A stretch of DNA of 64,000 bases from Amia ocellicauda (lineage: Eukaryota; Chordata; Actinopteri; Amiiformes; Amiidae). Positions 1-12,413 of this stretch are shown here, in pieces. The stretch's first letter is position 1; each line of letters begins with the position of its first letter. The notes below the pieces were generated by a model, which worked only from the letters and a program-made list of their open reading frames with translations, was not told where the DNA came from and searched no databases. Where the stretch lies: assembly GCF_036373705.1 (NCBI RefSeq), contig NC_089856.1, positions 3,116,001-3,180,000 of the forward strand, given 5' to 3'. The translations under genes and the position numbers were made by a program.

Positions 1-745
1 GTTGAAGCGACTTGCGCAAAGTTCACCAAAAGAACTGCGTTGCCCACCCACCGTCCCACCCTGTAAACACACCGGGCTGAGCATGACGTTTACAAATCTC
101 CTTTGCCTGCCACCGTGCACAACAAATCATGCACTATTCAATGCTCGCTTATGTATTGATACTAATATGTAGGCAGTAGATAGAGGCGTGAATAGTTCGT
201 CTAAAAAGAATCTCTGTTCTCTGTTCCTATTCATGTGTATGCTTTGTTGAGAGCCTTGCGTTGCCTTTGGAGGGAATGGCGCTATATATATATATAATAT
301 AGGTATATAGGTATATGGGTTGGATTGCATATGAGAGCACCTCTGGGAACTCCTCTCGAGTCCTGAAGCACATCCCCTCCACTGTCACAGCCCCGGAGAA
401 CTCGTCTTTCATGAGGAGGTTCAAGGGCCCGTACGTGTAGTTCGCGCCTGGGCAGAATAAGCCATGAACTCGAGTACTGGGCTTATCTGTATTTGTCCTG
501 TTTCAGATTTTCCATGACGTGACGCGACAGGTTGAAGCGGGCATGAGTGAGCAGACCCCCACCCCACAGACACGCACCCTCACAGCAGGCTCTGGAGAAG
601 GATTTTGTCTTGGAGACACAAAGAGATGTGTTTTCTACTCGCAATAAGTATCTCCAGACCCCCTCTCGGTGCCTGTGCCACTACTGAGCGCATGATAAAC
701 AATGGCTTTTCATCACCGGTAACCTTGATCTGGACGCACGCAGCC

Positions 746-786
<41 letters not shown>

Positions 787-850
787 GGGTGGTTTGTGTG
801 TGTGTGGGTGTGAGTCAGTGGGGGGGGGGGGGGGGGGCGATCAAGACGCC
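1..850. other. Upstream flank of RTBDN, no gene recognised
   Basis: No exon could be supported here. By synteny with human, MAST1 would be expected beyond this edge, but no MAST-like peptide is visible. A short TA-rich run lies near 283-300. A minus-strand open frame at about 424-300 reads like ordinary coding sequence for some 30 codons but has no usable splice signals and no family I recognise. Confidence 0.5.
749..838. repeat. (GA)n microsatellite followed by a poly-G tract
   Basis: About 35 bases of GA dinucleotide repeat (749-783) are followed by a GT-rich stretch and then an uninterrupted run of about 18 G (821-838). The tract lies just upstream of the candidate first exon of the retbindin gene and could be length-polymorphic or form non-B DNA. 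Confidence 0.85.
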
Positions 851-879
851 CTTCGATAAATCACAGATAAATTAACCAG

Positions 880-1008
880 CCGGAGAGCCGAAGAGCAGGA
901 GGATCTCTGTAGAAGACGCAGCCACTGGGTTCGCCTGCCCGTCTCTCTCGCAGCATCGCAGCAAAGCGGCCGGACAGGAGACTCGCACACACGGGCATCT
1001 CAGAACAG
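880..1008 (+). other. RTBDN: Candidate non-coding first exon of RTBDN
   Basis: The first coding exon starts at 2747 after a good acceptor, only 18 bases before its ATG, so at least one upstream 5'UTR exon is needed. A GC-rich stretch ending in a consensus donor, CAG|GTAGGG with GT at 1009-1010, is the best candidate. AT-rich TATA-like sequence at about 853-872 could place the start site near 880. The left boundary is a guess; cDNA would settle it. Confidence 0.4.
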
Positions 1009-2746
1009 GTAGGGCGCTGCCTGTACCCGTCTGCGTTTCTGACGGTACCCCGTAGATGTGGTCCATCATTTTGGGACCCCTAAAGGTTCTAATAATCTTT
1101 AAATAGGAATTGTTATTACTATTAGTAGTAGTTCTTGTGTCCTTGCAAGGGAAATTGCAGTTTAATTGTAGCACAGACAGAAAAGGAGAATCACTGGACA
1201 TGTGTTGTTTTGCTATTAGTTTGTTGATGTATTTTATTGTATTGTACTGTATTTTAAACGCAACCCTGTGGTGTGTGTGTCGTACTGAGGGAGCAGCACT
1301 GGGTCGCTTTGGCAGGAAAAGGTTTGAACAGCAGGGCAAGAAAAGAGACGGTTACTTCAGATGTGTTTGACAAGATTCAATGTAGTTTCGCAGGCAGATA
1401 TAATAGGTATTCAATTATTCCTCAAGTGAAGATGCCACTGATATTGTAATGACGGCAGATTGTAAGGATGAGCGAGCTCTTAGATATATTGCGACACGTT
1501 TACAACTGTACAGTGGGCATCAACGGGGAGGATTGCACCTACTTATTCCAGTCACACACTGCAATTAATTTCTTCACGAAAATAAGACCCCAGCCGACGA
1601 CCGCTTGCTAATTATTTCGAATAAAGTTGATTAACAGATCGGCTGTGTGGGCTGAATGTGATTTATACTGGCGAGTGCACTCAAGGAGCACAAGATGAGA
1701 ATATATTGATTTATATTCAAGATAATAATGTAGCAAGAATGAATATGTGAGACTTATTGTAGGTATGTTTTAGGTATGTATTTTGTTAAAAACCTTAAGA
1801 GAACATGACCGACGGTCTGTTATTGTGACTGCGTGCCCATAATCTGATCGCGTTCCCGACTGTTGCAAATGTAAAAAACAAATCTGGCTTCTTTAATTAA
1901 TGATCTACACAAACAAGGTTTATATATTAGACATGACAAGCTCAGTTTTTGTGTTAATATCAGCAAACGATTACACGATTTTGTTGAGTTTTCTAGAATA
2001 ACTGGTCGTCACAGATTTGACATTGTGCTGTTATTTAAAATGAACATCAAATGCGTTCTTTTTTGCAATATGCATTGTAAGTACACACATGTCGACCAGA
2101 TCTTACACACACACACGTATGCACAATTACAAAACCTCTGACTGTTTTGTACTGAAATGTTTATAAGTGCATAATGTAAGCAATTAAATATGCACATAGA
2201 CTACAATATGCGGTATTACAAGACCTCGACATACGAATCGCACACTGTACAAAAGACTGAACGTTGGGAGGCGATACCTTCTCATCTGCAAAACTTTTTT
2301 TCAACAGTGTTTAAAGCTGGAAGGAAAATCAGGTGAAAACAGAGACCCACGCAGCGAGAACCCGGTGGGCTGTATTGTATTACAGTGTGGCCCGGATCAA
2401 GGGCCACAGCGTGGGCACTGACTTAAAACTGCAGAAAAACTCTCGCACGCTCGGGTTGACTAATGCATCGAGACCCATCGATCTGTCTCGACCAGCTCCG
2501 ATGACCCAGTGCATTGGGGATGAAACGGTCCAGTCATACAGAAGGATTCGCAGAGGCAGGATCGGGCTTCAGCATAACACACTTAAAATAACAATAATAT
2601 AATGAAGTATGCATGCTTTTACTTGTAATTTAATTTAATGTGTGTAGCGTAAACAGGTCAGTATTTGCTGTCCAAGGTCCTGATTTCAATGGAAACAAAC
2701 ACTATGTATGTATGTATGTATTTGTTTGTTTGTTTGTTTATTGCAG
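1009..2746 (+). other. Candidate RTBDN intron 1
   Basis: AT-rich sequence with no recognisable exon. It ends in short (TATG)n and (TTTG)n runs at 2704-2740 directly before the acceptor TTGCAG (2741-2746). Assigning it as an intron depends on the candidate exon 1 being right. Confidence 0.4.
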
Positions 2747-2764
2747 GTTGACGCAGGTGAAAAG

Positions 2765-5700
2765 ATGAGTGCCAAAACGTGGCTGTCACTGGTAGCGGTG
2801 TCCTTCTCCATGCTGATTGGTTTGGCTTGGTGCCAAGATGGGGCGTGTCTCCAAGGTGGGAAACACAAAGCCACGCCCAGTCCGGAGCCATACCTGCAGG
2901 AGTGCACCCTCTACTCCGACAGTGAGTCCCGCTGCTTCTCCACCTGAGCAACATCCAAACAGACAACTACACACATAAACCACCTGAGCAACATCCAAAC
3001 AGGCAACTATACACACAAACCAAGAGCCCTACACCTGGCACAGCAAGAGCAGGGGTGGCCAAGCCTGCTCCAGCAGAGCCACACTGGTTGTTGGTTGAAT
3101 CCAAACCCTTAACTGCCTAACCAATTGAATTATTACTGGACTTCACTGGCTGTCAGAACTGTCCTGACAAATTACTGCCTGAGCACCCTAGCCTACCACT
3201 AACTGCCTGAATGCACCACCTCCAACCCTGATCCTTGAAATTGAACTCCCTGACACCCTAGGCATGGGTGTGTCCAGGGAGAGGTCCGGGGTGGCCACAG
3301 CCCCCCTGAAATGAGGCTGGCCCCCCCAGTGGGCCCCCTTATTACGACCGAAGAATGAAGAATAAGTGCGCCGCAGTCAACCGCGGATGTAACACTGTCA
3401 GCACCCAACCCCCCCCCGTGGCGTTGATGAAATAAGGATGTTCTGGAAACGCCACTGACCCTACGCCCCAGTGCCCAGCTCTCAACCCTTTAGATCTCAC
3501 AGCCCCGACCCCCTGTGTCCAATCACCAGCTTCCCGTCAGCCACTGCAGTACGTCCGATTCACTTCCCCTTTTCCTGCCGCCATGTTCCGGGTCCTGCTA
3601 GCACTGATCTATTTCTGTCTCCCAAAGCCCATAGCATGAACCCAGCCTGTGCGAAACTGACTGGAGCCCTGTCTGACCCAGCTCTGTGCTTCCCCTCCTG
3701 TCTCTCCCTCTCTCCCATCATCAGACGCCTGCTGTTCGGAGCAGGAGGCCCAGGAGATCGCCGCCACGCCCGCCTCCCGGGTCGATGATATCTACTGGGA
3801 CAGGTGTGGCCCCCTCAGCGCCAGGTCAGTCCAACTGCAGGCTACACAGCTGGGTATTGTCATAAACTGCTTTGTGTACCAACCCATGATGACTTACCCT
3901 CTTGTCCCCCGATCCCCATTCTCTCCCGCAGCTGCGAGGGGTTCCTGAAACGAGTGGCTTGTTTCTACCAATGCTCCCCAGACGCTGCCCGCTGGCCTCA
4001 CCCTCACCGGCCGGCCGCCCTGCAGGGGGTGCCTCTGTGCCAGAGCTTCTGCCAGGACTGGTGAGCCAAACCACGCCGTCACTCCCTCCCCCGTATCTGG
4101 GCAGACCTCAGCCACACCGCGGGGCCTGATCTTGGCCTCTAATACACTTCCATAAACTGACAACTGCCCGTCAGAAACACGAGCCCGTAATCGCATTGTG
4201 TCGCCTGGTTGGCAGCAGATCATAAGAGACTGCTATTAAAATACACAGTGAATTATGCTTCTTATGGTCTATTAGCTAACATCAACATATACTGAACATA
4301 AAGCACACATATGACCCTTTAAATAAAGCCCCTATCAACACCGGTAATTGTAAACCATTCCAGCTGTTAGACTCTGCCACCGCCAGCTGGGTAATGGCTC
4401 CAATGTTTGATTACATAACGTTATAACATAACGAACCGGGCGCTTCTGCCAAAGACCTGCACTGAATTGGAGTCTTAATTGAATTGGAGGTTAATGAAAA
4501 AACAAACACACCAACATCACCATTCGCACACTCAGATGTGGAAGGCTATAGAGAAAGCCCGGAAAAATACACAAAACAGTGGAGAGAAAAAAAAAGAAAA
4601 GCTAAGACAGAGGGGGAAAAACAATCTCCCGAAATGGAAATCGCTAATGGGGCCGACACAAGCTGAGCTGTCAGAAAGTGTTACATCAATCTGGCAGGCC
4701 TGTCATCAACGCTTCTTCCTGGAGCTGCGCTGCTCCTACGACCGCGCTCCTAATGTGAGGAACGTGCTGCACTTACCAATGCCATTGTGTCCGGGCTCTG
4801 AGTATTCAACAGTACCCACCAGGCACGCCGCATTGGCACCGATTTAGCAAGAGCTGCAGTTGGCGTCTGTGGTGCATGTAAGGCTTTTATTGCCCCGCCT
4901 GTACGACTGACGTGTTTCGTTTTCAGGTTCGAGGCCTGTAGGGAGGACCTGACCTGCGCACGCAACTGGGTGAGCGACTGGGAATGGAGTCCCCAGGGAA
5001 ACAACTGCACTGGAAAGTGTGTGCCCTACCAGCAGGTAATTCATCATGGTTTCAATCCTACAGCTCCTTATCCGCCCAGTAGGTCCACTCCACCACTGTG
5101 TGTGCCTGGAAGGGAGGTTGTGGGATCTGGCTTGAATTGGTCTCCTACTCTCCTTGTGTATTCCGGCGTCCCTATAAGTGGTTTGGTCTTAGGGGTGAGG
5201 TCCGGGGTTGAGCTTTGTCTTCAGCAGGGAGTAAGATTAGTCCTTGGCTGCCCTTTTCCTCTCGTCATACTATGGACTGAAACCGTGGTTCGCAGCTTCG
5301 AGGTTCTCTCAGGTGAGTCCCGGCTCAGGAAGGATACAGGAGAGCACAAATCATCTCAGTCTCCACCCCTAGAGAAAAAACACTGATCTGATTCTATGAC
5401 GGCGATCTAGGAGATGAACAGAACACCCCACAGTTTATTTGTTAGTAATTAGTCAAGCAGGCATTAGTCATGCAGTGGTTAGTCATTTAGCGGTCGCTTT
5501 TATACAGAGTGACCTACAGGGAATGATGCTTCTTCGGCACAGTCTGTTACAACAGTTATGCTAAGGGGGGGCAACACAAGGAGACGCCAAGCTGAGAGTG
5601 AGTTTCCAGAAGTGGCCAGGGCCGGGTACTTGTGCCGATACCCTGGGCAGGAGGTCCCAGTCCCAGCCGGTGTGGGGTGCTGGTCTTATCACGCTATAGC

Positions 5701-6957
5701 TGATGTCCACCAGCGGAGGACAGGGATGCCAATGGAGGTGAGAGCACGGCTCAGGAGCAGAGACGGAGCGAGGGGGCGTCCGCTCCACAGAGCTGCAGCG
5801 TGTTCGTGTGAGGAGAGTCCCGGGGCCGTGCACAGCTGGTGTGGACTGTGAACCAGGCGCTCGGCACACAGTGCCCCTGTCACATCCCATCACTGTCGCA
5901 CGGAGCGCAGGTGTGTGCATGGAAGCTCGAGGCGCAGACACACACACATACATACACACACACGCACAATCGATTCACTCAGCCTCATCCAAGACCCGTT
6001 GTTCAAGTTCAAGCGCGTTTTGTGACCTTGAATGCTTTTCGGCCTCGTTACTGCCTCGAGGCCCACGGTGCTTCAGCCATTTTCTGCTTCAGTGCACGAC
6101 TCCGATCTCCTGCTTCCATCTATTCACTGGCTCTGTGTTTTAGCATTAATATCTGCTTTTTATTCGCGGTGTATCAATGTGTTGACATGTCAGGTTCCGT
6201 GAGAGTCCAGGTACTCTTGAACACAAGAACATAAGAGAGTGTCCAAGCGAGAGAGGCCATTCACCCCATTGTGCTCGTTTGGTGTCCATTAATAACTAAG
6301 TGATCCAAGGATCCTATCCAGTCTATTTTTAAATGTTCCCACATTATCAGCTTGGTTTAGTAATGAGAGAGAGTGAAGGATTCACATTGGGAAGAGGCTT
6401 GGAGTTTGTTTCATTAATTTGTTTACAAAGATCAGATCAGATCAGTAAAGGATTCACATTGGGAAGAGGCTTGGAGTTTGTTTCATTAATTTGTTTACAA
6501 CCTTTTTTACAACTCCACAGTTACGCTGAAAACCATGCCTTAAATAAATAAATGTAAACCTTCCAAGATTGCCCAATGCTACGCTGACTGACCTCCTCTC
6601 CTCTCCTCTCTCTGCTTCCCTCTGTTTCTGTTTCAGATGTACAAGGACGGCAGGGAGCTGTGTGAATCGATGTGGGAAGACTCCTTCCGCATGGTGGAGG
6701 AGGGCGAGCCAACAGAGGAGGCGTCCTGCGGCTGCCTGACCCTCAGCCCCTCTGACCAGGAGGTGGTGGGGGCTCTGCGGGCCCAAGAGGGCAACCCCGA
6801 CGAGCTGGACACCACCAAGAGCGGGGTGCCCCTGTACCCCGCACCCTGCCGCCGCCCCGTGCGGCCCCCGCAGGCCCGGGGGAGCAAGCGCAACACCCTG
6901 CTGCACAAGAGATCCATCTTCGTGGAAGACGTGGAGGGCAGCGGCAGCGGCTTCTAG
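2765..6957 (+). CDS. RTBDN: Retbindin / riboflavin-binding protein (folate receptor-like family), 5 coding exons
   Basis: Coding exons are 2765-2921, 3725-3824, 3932-4060, 4927-5035 and 6637-6957, all with GT-AG borders and matching phases, giving 271 residues. Residues 1-23 are a secretion signal (hydrophobic core LSLVAVSFSMLIGLAW). The mature part has about 18 cysteines in the folate receptor/riboflavin-binding pattern, including LCQSFCQDWFEACREDLTC (121-139) and NCTGKC (155-160) with a likely glycosylation site at N155. The C-terminus ends in a KR-containing stretch and VEDVEGSGSGF, like the Gly-Ser tail of mammalian retbindin. Retbindin is an extracellular retinal protein that binds riboflavin/flavins. 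Position beside RNASEH2A matches human RTBDN. Avian-type riboflavin-binding protein is the closest alternative name. The ATG was chosen because it directly precedes the signal peptide. Confidence 0.9.
3047..3165. repeat. Possible old DNA-transposon (hAT-like) fragment in RTBDN intron
   Basis: The stretch opens with CAGGGGTGGCCAAGCCTGC, which resembles the terminal sequence of hAT-Charlie-type elements. No partner inverted end was found nearby, so this is only a resemblance. The rest of the intron (2922-3724) shows nothing else beyond C-rich runs near 3300 and 3410. Confidence 0.2.
5482..5522 (-). repeat. L2-type SINE/LINE 3' tail fragment
   Basis: Read on the minus strand this gives the hallmark fish L2/SINE tail: a GTCACTCTG-like block, then an AAAAGCG-like block and GCTAAATGAC. 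It is inside the long last intron of RTBDN (5036-6636), which otherwise contains CA-rich runs near 5940-5970 and the repeats listed next. Confidence 0.55.
6222..6352 (-). repeat. CR1/L2-like LINE fragment, copy 1 (short 3' piece)
   Basis: It shares the segment that starts with ACATAAGA and continues through TGCTCGTTTGGTGTCCATTA and AAGGATCCTATCCAGTCT with the copies at 24116, 26612 (opposite orientation) and 62151. Reverse-transcriptase sense is the minus strand. The match is lost after about 6350. It lies in the last RTBDN intron. Confidence 0.75.
6376..6500 (+). repeat. 72-bp-period tandem duplication
   Basis: A 53-base block beginning AAGGATTCACATTGGGAAGA occurs at 6376-6428 and again, identically, at 6448-6500. 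The spacer contains a short (GATCA)n run. Lack of divergence suggests a recent duplication at the edge of the LINE fragment, about 140 bp before the last RTBDN exon. Confidence 0.85.
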
Positions 6958-8538
6958 GGATGTTCCAGGACCGGTCCGGAGTCTCCCCTGCACCTGCCCT
7001 GCCTGTACCCCCGCCCCCCATCCCCTCCTCTCCCTGTTGCCCACGCCCTCGGCTTCTGAAGAAACGCCACCTGTTTTGAAGAGCTGGTTGACTAGGGGAT
7101 CTGTGTGGCATGATCTCATTGTGCGCCTCGTAAAGTAAGCAACCCAAAACTGCTTGCATAAAACACCTTGTGTACTATTTAATGCCACAAATATATGCAT
7201 ACACATCTATTTATAATGCTCACAGGTACATGTCTTGTTTAGTTACACCCTCAAAAAGAAGCAGCACTTTAACTTGAGGTGTTTTGTGCAACCAGGCTTC
7301 TCGGCAGCAGCGGTTACTCTGTGAGGATGACGGACCAGTAAAGCCACATGGGCAACCGTAGAATTACTGGACCATTTCAGCCGATATAAGAAGCTGCTAG
7401 TGACGCAACAAGGACACCAGAAGGAAGGTTTTGCGTTGGGGGTATTGACAAGGGCATGGTCTCCAGGGGGCTCCCCAAGCTCAGGCACCCACAACATGTC
7501 CCACCCCGAGCCAGTCACCTGACCTCCTTGCGCTCCGTCCTTCAGACAAGGCGAGGCAGACCGAAGTCCCGCTGTCAGTGCCCAGGCCGCAGTCGCTGCT
7601 GGTGATGTCATAGCTCACCCTCCAAGTCTCCGAGTCTTTCCCAATTCCAGTGTCTGCTAAATGACTTCGGGTACAGCTCTGCCAGTTTAGGTTCAGCCTT
7701 GGCACACCCCTCCCACCCTTCTTGCTAGCTCTGTAATGCACGTGTACTCGTCTACATTTCATAGGGGGAAAACGGCAGTTCCAGGGAGGGAAGCGGCTCC
7801 GGGGACATTCCCGTTCATTGTCCCGGTGATGAGAAGTAAGAGCAAAACTTGGATGCAGAGGCGTCGATAAATCCACATCCCTCAGCATAGTAGCTCTCGT
7901 GTTTCTTTAAAAACAAAACTACATATATATCTCTCATGTATTCTCTCATGTCTGTTATCCTGCCACAACGCTACTTCCTTGTGGACGAATGCTTGGTGAT
8001 TTGGCTTTTTTTGTGTCTGTTACTGTTAACACACTTCACTTAGATCGCCCTGTGAAGGACATGCGTGTGAAGACTTGAATGCCATTGCAGATTCATACCG
8101 GCTCTTAGACAAAGAAGCACAAGAAAAGTCAACCCTGAAAACGACAAGCTTTTGCACAATTTTCTTTTAACTCTGAATAAAAAACAGAACTACACTCGGC
8201 CTCAGGTGTCCAGAAAATCTTTTAAACCATTAAACAAATGATCACTTAAGGCATCTAGAAGCATTATATATATATATATATATATATCAGTATAAAACAC
8301 GCCTCGGGTCATTTTTCAAGCTATAGCATAGACTGTCAAGCAGGTTTAGTAGTAAAGTCAATCTGTATTTAAAACCCCGCAACAACCTTAGAACACATGA
8401 AGACAAATCGACAGCCAACACGTGTCCCGTTGCACACGTCTGAAAGCTCGTGTGTCGGACCGCTTCAGCTGTTGTGTGGTCGATGTGTGTCACCTTCACT
8501 TCAAAGTGTACTGTATTGCGTTTCTTTTCTGAGCGCTG
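6958..8538 (+). other. RTBDN: RTBDN 3'UTR and flank
   Basis: There is no further coding potential after the TAG at 6955-6957. A (TA)n run is at about 8265-8288. Two AATAAA hexamers on the sense strand (8176-8181 and 8539-8544) bound the likely transcript end. Open frames on the opposite strand here are antisense shadows of the GC-rich last exon. Confidence 0.55.
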
Positions 8539-8544
8539 AATAAA
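8539..8544 (+). terminator. RTBDN: Candidate poly(A) signal for RTBDN
   Basis: AATAAA followed within 10-25 bases by a T/GT-rich stretch fits a cleavage site near 8560. An alternative AATAAA lies at 8176-8181. Which is used cannot be told from sequence. Confidence 0.4.
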
Positions 8545-8549
8545 GATTG

Positions 8550-11481
8550 GGTTTTAATTGTCTCTTTGAACAGCGTGGAGGTTTCTTTCTCATTTCCCTT
8601 TTCTCCTCAGTGGCTTACCTGGAGGCGTGTTTATCTTCAAAGGCCAGATCTGTCCTCCACAGCCGACACGCCAGCGGGGAGCGCATCAATCGTTCCATTT
8701 AGCAACCTTTTAATTGTATTTCTTATAAAGGAAACAGTGCACCGGGTCAAACAGTGGCGCCTCAATGGCAAACAACAGCAATCAGTTCAGCGTACAGTAC
8801 ACTTGCAGGCCCTGATTTCTTGGCTTGCGCTGCCACGTGATTGCACTAACAGGCCCACAGCAACAGTGATCCATTCAACACGTTCAGGACCGAGGTGTAG
8901 AGCATGAGGAACTCAATGACACGCAACGGGCAGGGTGACCAGCAGTGACCATCGTTCCTGTCCATGCAGTGCTACACAACACACATACTCTATAAACTGC
9001 TGTAAGAGTTATACACAACACACACTGAATTGTCATGATTGAACAAGTAGCGTTGCACTAAAATGCTGTTGTAATATATCGTTGATTTATCTACAGATTA
9101 TAAATATAGCAACACAGTGGAAACAATAGCTTAGGCAGGCTGAATCATCATGGATGTGATTAATAAAAGGCTGTGCTGGTCAAGGACTGACTCATGTAAA
9201 GAGTAGAGCTTCAAACGAACATTAACCTGTTGAATGTCATGTAAAAATACAGATTTCCGCCTTATTAGACACATCCAAAAGACATTATTTATCATGAGAG
9301 GGCCGTACATAATAACCATCATGCTGCATACTATAATAATGAATATTAAAATATTAAAACTGTTAGAACACAAGCTCAATTGCCTAGTAAAAATATGATG
9401 GAAATATGAAATATATATGATATATAAATGTTGAGGAATGGGGTTTGAAATGACTGATATGGCTGGCATGTATTAATCAATAAACTGTCTGGCATCATCT
9501 ACTGGTACAGTTAGTTAACCTAGTTTGCTACCAGGGATATTAAAATCCGTTTTAATTAGTACATGTTTTAAAATGAAAGCTTAAACGTTCAAACTGTCAT
9601 GCAACATGCTTCATCGAAATGTGTGTAAAAAATGACAAGGTCATGTAAACCCCGAGGGTCATTTAATCTGGTGCTTGAGCATATTGTTTTGAGTCAAAAC
9701 ACACATGTAAAATCCGCCATTGATCATGCTTAATATACGACCATTTCTATATGTTGCAGCAGTGCTAGATAAACAGTTTGCCAGCTTGTATTAACGTTGG
9801 TCTGCATTTTCAAAACGTAGAACTTCAAACAAGACCTGAGAAAAACCAAACATTTCACCTGTCAACTCACGGATATAAAACAAACAGAAACATATATGTG
9901 TCAATATAGCCTACTCCATTTCAAAAGAATGTTTGGTTTTGGAATAATATTGCTGTTACTGCAAAAAACAGCAGATGTGTCGTGGGGGGGACAGGTTCAG
10001 GTTCAGGCTCAGACAGGCAGACAGAGTAAGTTTGGGATCTAAATTTGAATAAGTGAGTGACATGCAGACAGAGTCAAGGAAGGCAAACCTGCACTGTAGA
10101 ACAACTGAACCCACCGCCGAGCAGTCGGGCATCGCACTGCAGGTCTGCGCGGCTCCACCAATGGGATCGCTGGGATTCTGCAGATCTGCGCAGAAGCGAA
10201 AACGATTAGGCCATAGGGGTCAAGGATGACATTTTTAGAGTCTTTGGGTTGCTTATTTGTTTTGAGGGTGCCCTCTTTTAAGTGAAGATAATGGAAGACA
10301 AAAATAAAAATACACCCAGAGCTGCACTTTGTGAGGGGCAGGGGCCATCGCCGACCCCAGGCTTGTTAAAGGGCAGGTCGCCTTGATCGTAAAACCCTGA
10401 GCCACGGGTGACGCATGTTTCACTGTAATATGAGCAGTTTCACCACAGCTGATGTTCTTGTGACTTGAGAACTGTTGTTCTGGACAAAAGATGCATGGTA
10501 CATTTGCATTGCGGTCTTGATGCAAATTAAAGGTTCAAAAGCGCTTTAAATGCTAAATGCTTTGATGTATTTTATCTGTTGATATATTTCTATGGTTGGT
10601 TTGCTGGTTCCTTAAATGCTTGTTTAACTTGTGCCAGTCACTGTCTTACCTAATTTTAAGTCATATTTGTGTTCATTATGTTTTTTCTTTCATCTATTTA
10701 GTGTTGGGACTCAATACTATTAATTCAGAATGGACTGGCTGCTGTGTGTATTTCCTGACAGGGTAAAAGTCATTCCACCAAACTGGTACGATTTGGTCTT
10801 TATTTTGGTAAAATATATAGTTTTTTCTCCTGAACACACCACAACAGACTAGTGTAACGGGCTTGAAGAGACGCAGGACGTCCTCTAATTCACTCAGATG
10901 TTCTGTAAACATTGTATCTCTTATATAACCATGTAATGAGGGATCAATTTGAATTTTATTAACCTAACTACAGTAAAAACTAAGCAAAAACAAACAAGAC
11001 TGATAAAAGGCTTTCTGAAAAAATACATTCTTGGCAAAAGAGGACAAATAAATGCTTACATCAAAGGAAAATGTATGCATTATTTGGATTTGTTTTTAGT
11101 TTTATTCTAAGTACAAATTCAATGAAGCCCACAGAGGACATGACAAAATACTAGGTGTCAGTTAAAAACAAGATACTTTTTTATATTTAAGGTTAAATTA
11201 ATGTAATATTTCTTACACCTCATTACAGGGGACAGATCACTTTATATAAAAAATCCTTTTTAAATGAGATTTTGGTGGCCCGATACTTAAAATATACTTG
11301 AAAAGATCAGAGGGACTCAAATTCTACCAGTTTCATGGAATGACCAGAGACCCAGAATGCTGGAACACTGGAAAAAATTACAAAAACGTCCAAAAGAGAG
11401 AGATGAGTATTCTGGGCTTTCAGCAACTTGTTTAAATTGAAAATATTGAAATGCATTTAAATTGACTGTATGAATAATGTA
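8550..11481. other. Intergenic AT-rich sequence, nothing recognised
   Basis: No exon, RNA gene or clear repeat was identified between the RTBDN 3' end and the Tc1 element. Base composition is AT-rich with few CpG, and open frames are short and unrelated to known families. The CT- and GC-richer patch at 10080-10200 has no splice-bounded frame. Confidence 0.5.
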
Positions 11482-12413
11482 TACACTCACCTAAAGGATT
11501 ATTAGGAACACCATACTAATACTGTGTTTGACCCCCTTTCGCCATCAGAGGATGGGTACATGGTGGTCATAAAGGGATGGACATGGTCAGAAACAATGCT
11601 CAGGTAGGCCGTGGCATTTAAACGATGCCCAATTGGCACTAAGGGGCCTAAAGCGTGCCAAGAAAACATCCCCCACACCATTACACCACCACCACCAGCC
11701 TGCACAGTGGTAACAAGGCATGATGGATCCATGTTCTCATTCTGTTTACGCCAAATTCTGACTCTACCATCTGAATGTCTCAACAGAAATCGAGACTCAT
11801 CAGACCAGGCAACATTTTTCCAGTCTTCAACTGTCCAATTTTGGTGAACTTGTGCAAATTGTAGCCTCTTTTTCCTATTTGTAGTGGAGATGAGTGGTAC
11901 CCGGTCGGGTCTTCTGCTGTTGTAGCCCATCTGCCTCAAGGTTGTACGTGTTGTGGCTTCACAAATGCTTTGCTGCATACCTCGGTTGTAACGAGTGGTT
12001 ATTTCAGTCAAAGTTGCTCTTCTATCAGCTTGAATCAGTCGGCCCATTCTCCTCTGACCTCTAGCATCAACAAGGCATTTTCGCCCACAGGACTGCCGCA
12101 TACTGGATGTTTTTCCCTTTTCACACCATTCTTTGTAAACCCTAGAAATGGTTGTGCGTGAAAATCCCAGTAACTGAGCAGATTGTGAAATACTCAGAGC
12201 GGCCCGTCTGGCACCAACAACCATGCCACGCTCAAAATTGCTTAAATCACCTTTCTTTCCCATTCAGACATTCAGTTTGGAGTTCAGGAGATTGTCTTGA
12301 CCAGGACCACACCCCTAAATGCATTGAAGCAACTGCCATGTGATTGGTTGGTTAGATAATTGCATTAATGAGAAATTGAACAGGTGTTCCTAATAATCCT
12401 TTAGGTGAGTGTA
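11482..12413 (-). mobile_element. Tc1/mariner element with intact 31-bp ends, internally deleted
   Basis: Perfect 31-bp terminal inverted repeats lie at 11482-11512 and 12383-12413, starting with the TA target dinucleotide and the motif CACTCACCTAAAGGATTATT. Length is 932 bp, shorter than the usual 1.2-1.6 kb. The transposase frame (minus strand) is open, but the C-terminal catalytic part is missing. It is therefore a non-autonomous deletion derivative. Ends this perfect and a frame without stops point to a fairly young insertion. Confidence 0.93.
11502..12263 (-). pseudogene. Truncated Tc1 transposase
   Basis: The frame encodes 253 residues from an ATG followed by GKKGDLSNFERGMVVGARRA. The N-terminal paired-like helix-turn-helix pair and a GRK-type linker (about residues 1-120) are present, then the start of the DDE catalytic domain with AWSDESRF (first Asp) and GGGGVMVWG. 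The frame follows the family to PSSDG and then jumps to sequence next to the terminal repeat. The second Asp (QQDNAP-type motif) and third acidic residue are lost. The protein could bind DNA but could not cut it. Confidence 0.9.

Noticed and set aside
227-424. Minus-strand frame that looks coding for about 30 residues
   Set aside because: No splice signals, runs into TA repeats, no family recognised, and no resemblance to the expected neighbour MAST1.
872-1339. 155-codon minus-strand open frame over the candidate RTBDN exon 1
   Set aside because: No recognisable domain; composition-driven and crosses a good plus-strand donor.
6454-7206. 250-codon minus-strand open frame
   Set aside because: Antisense to the last RTBDN exon and flank; the plus-strand exon has family motifs and splice borders, the antisense frame has none.
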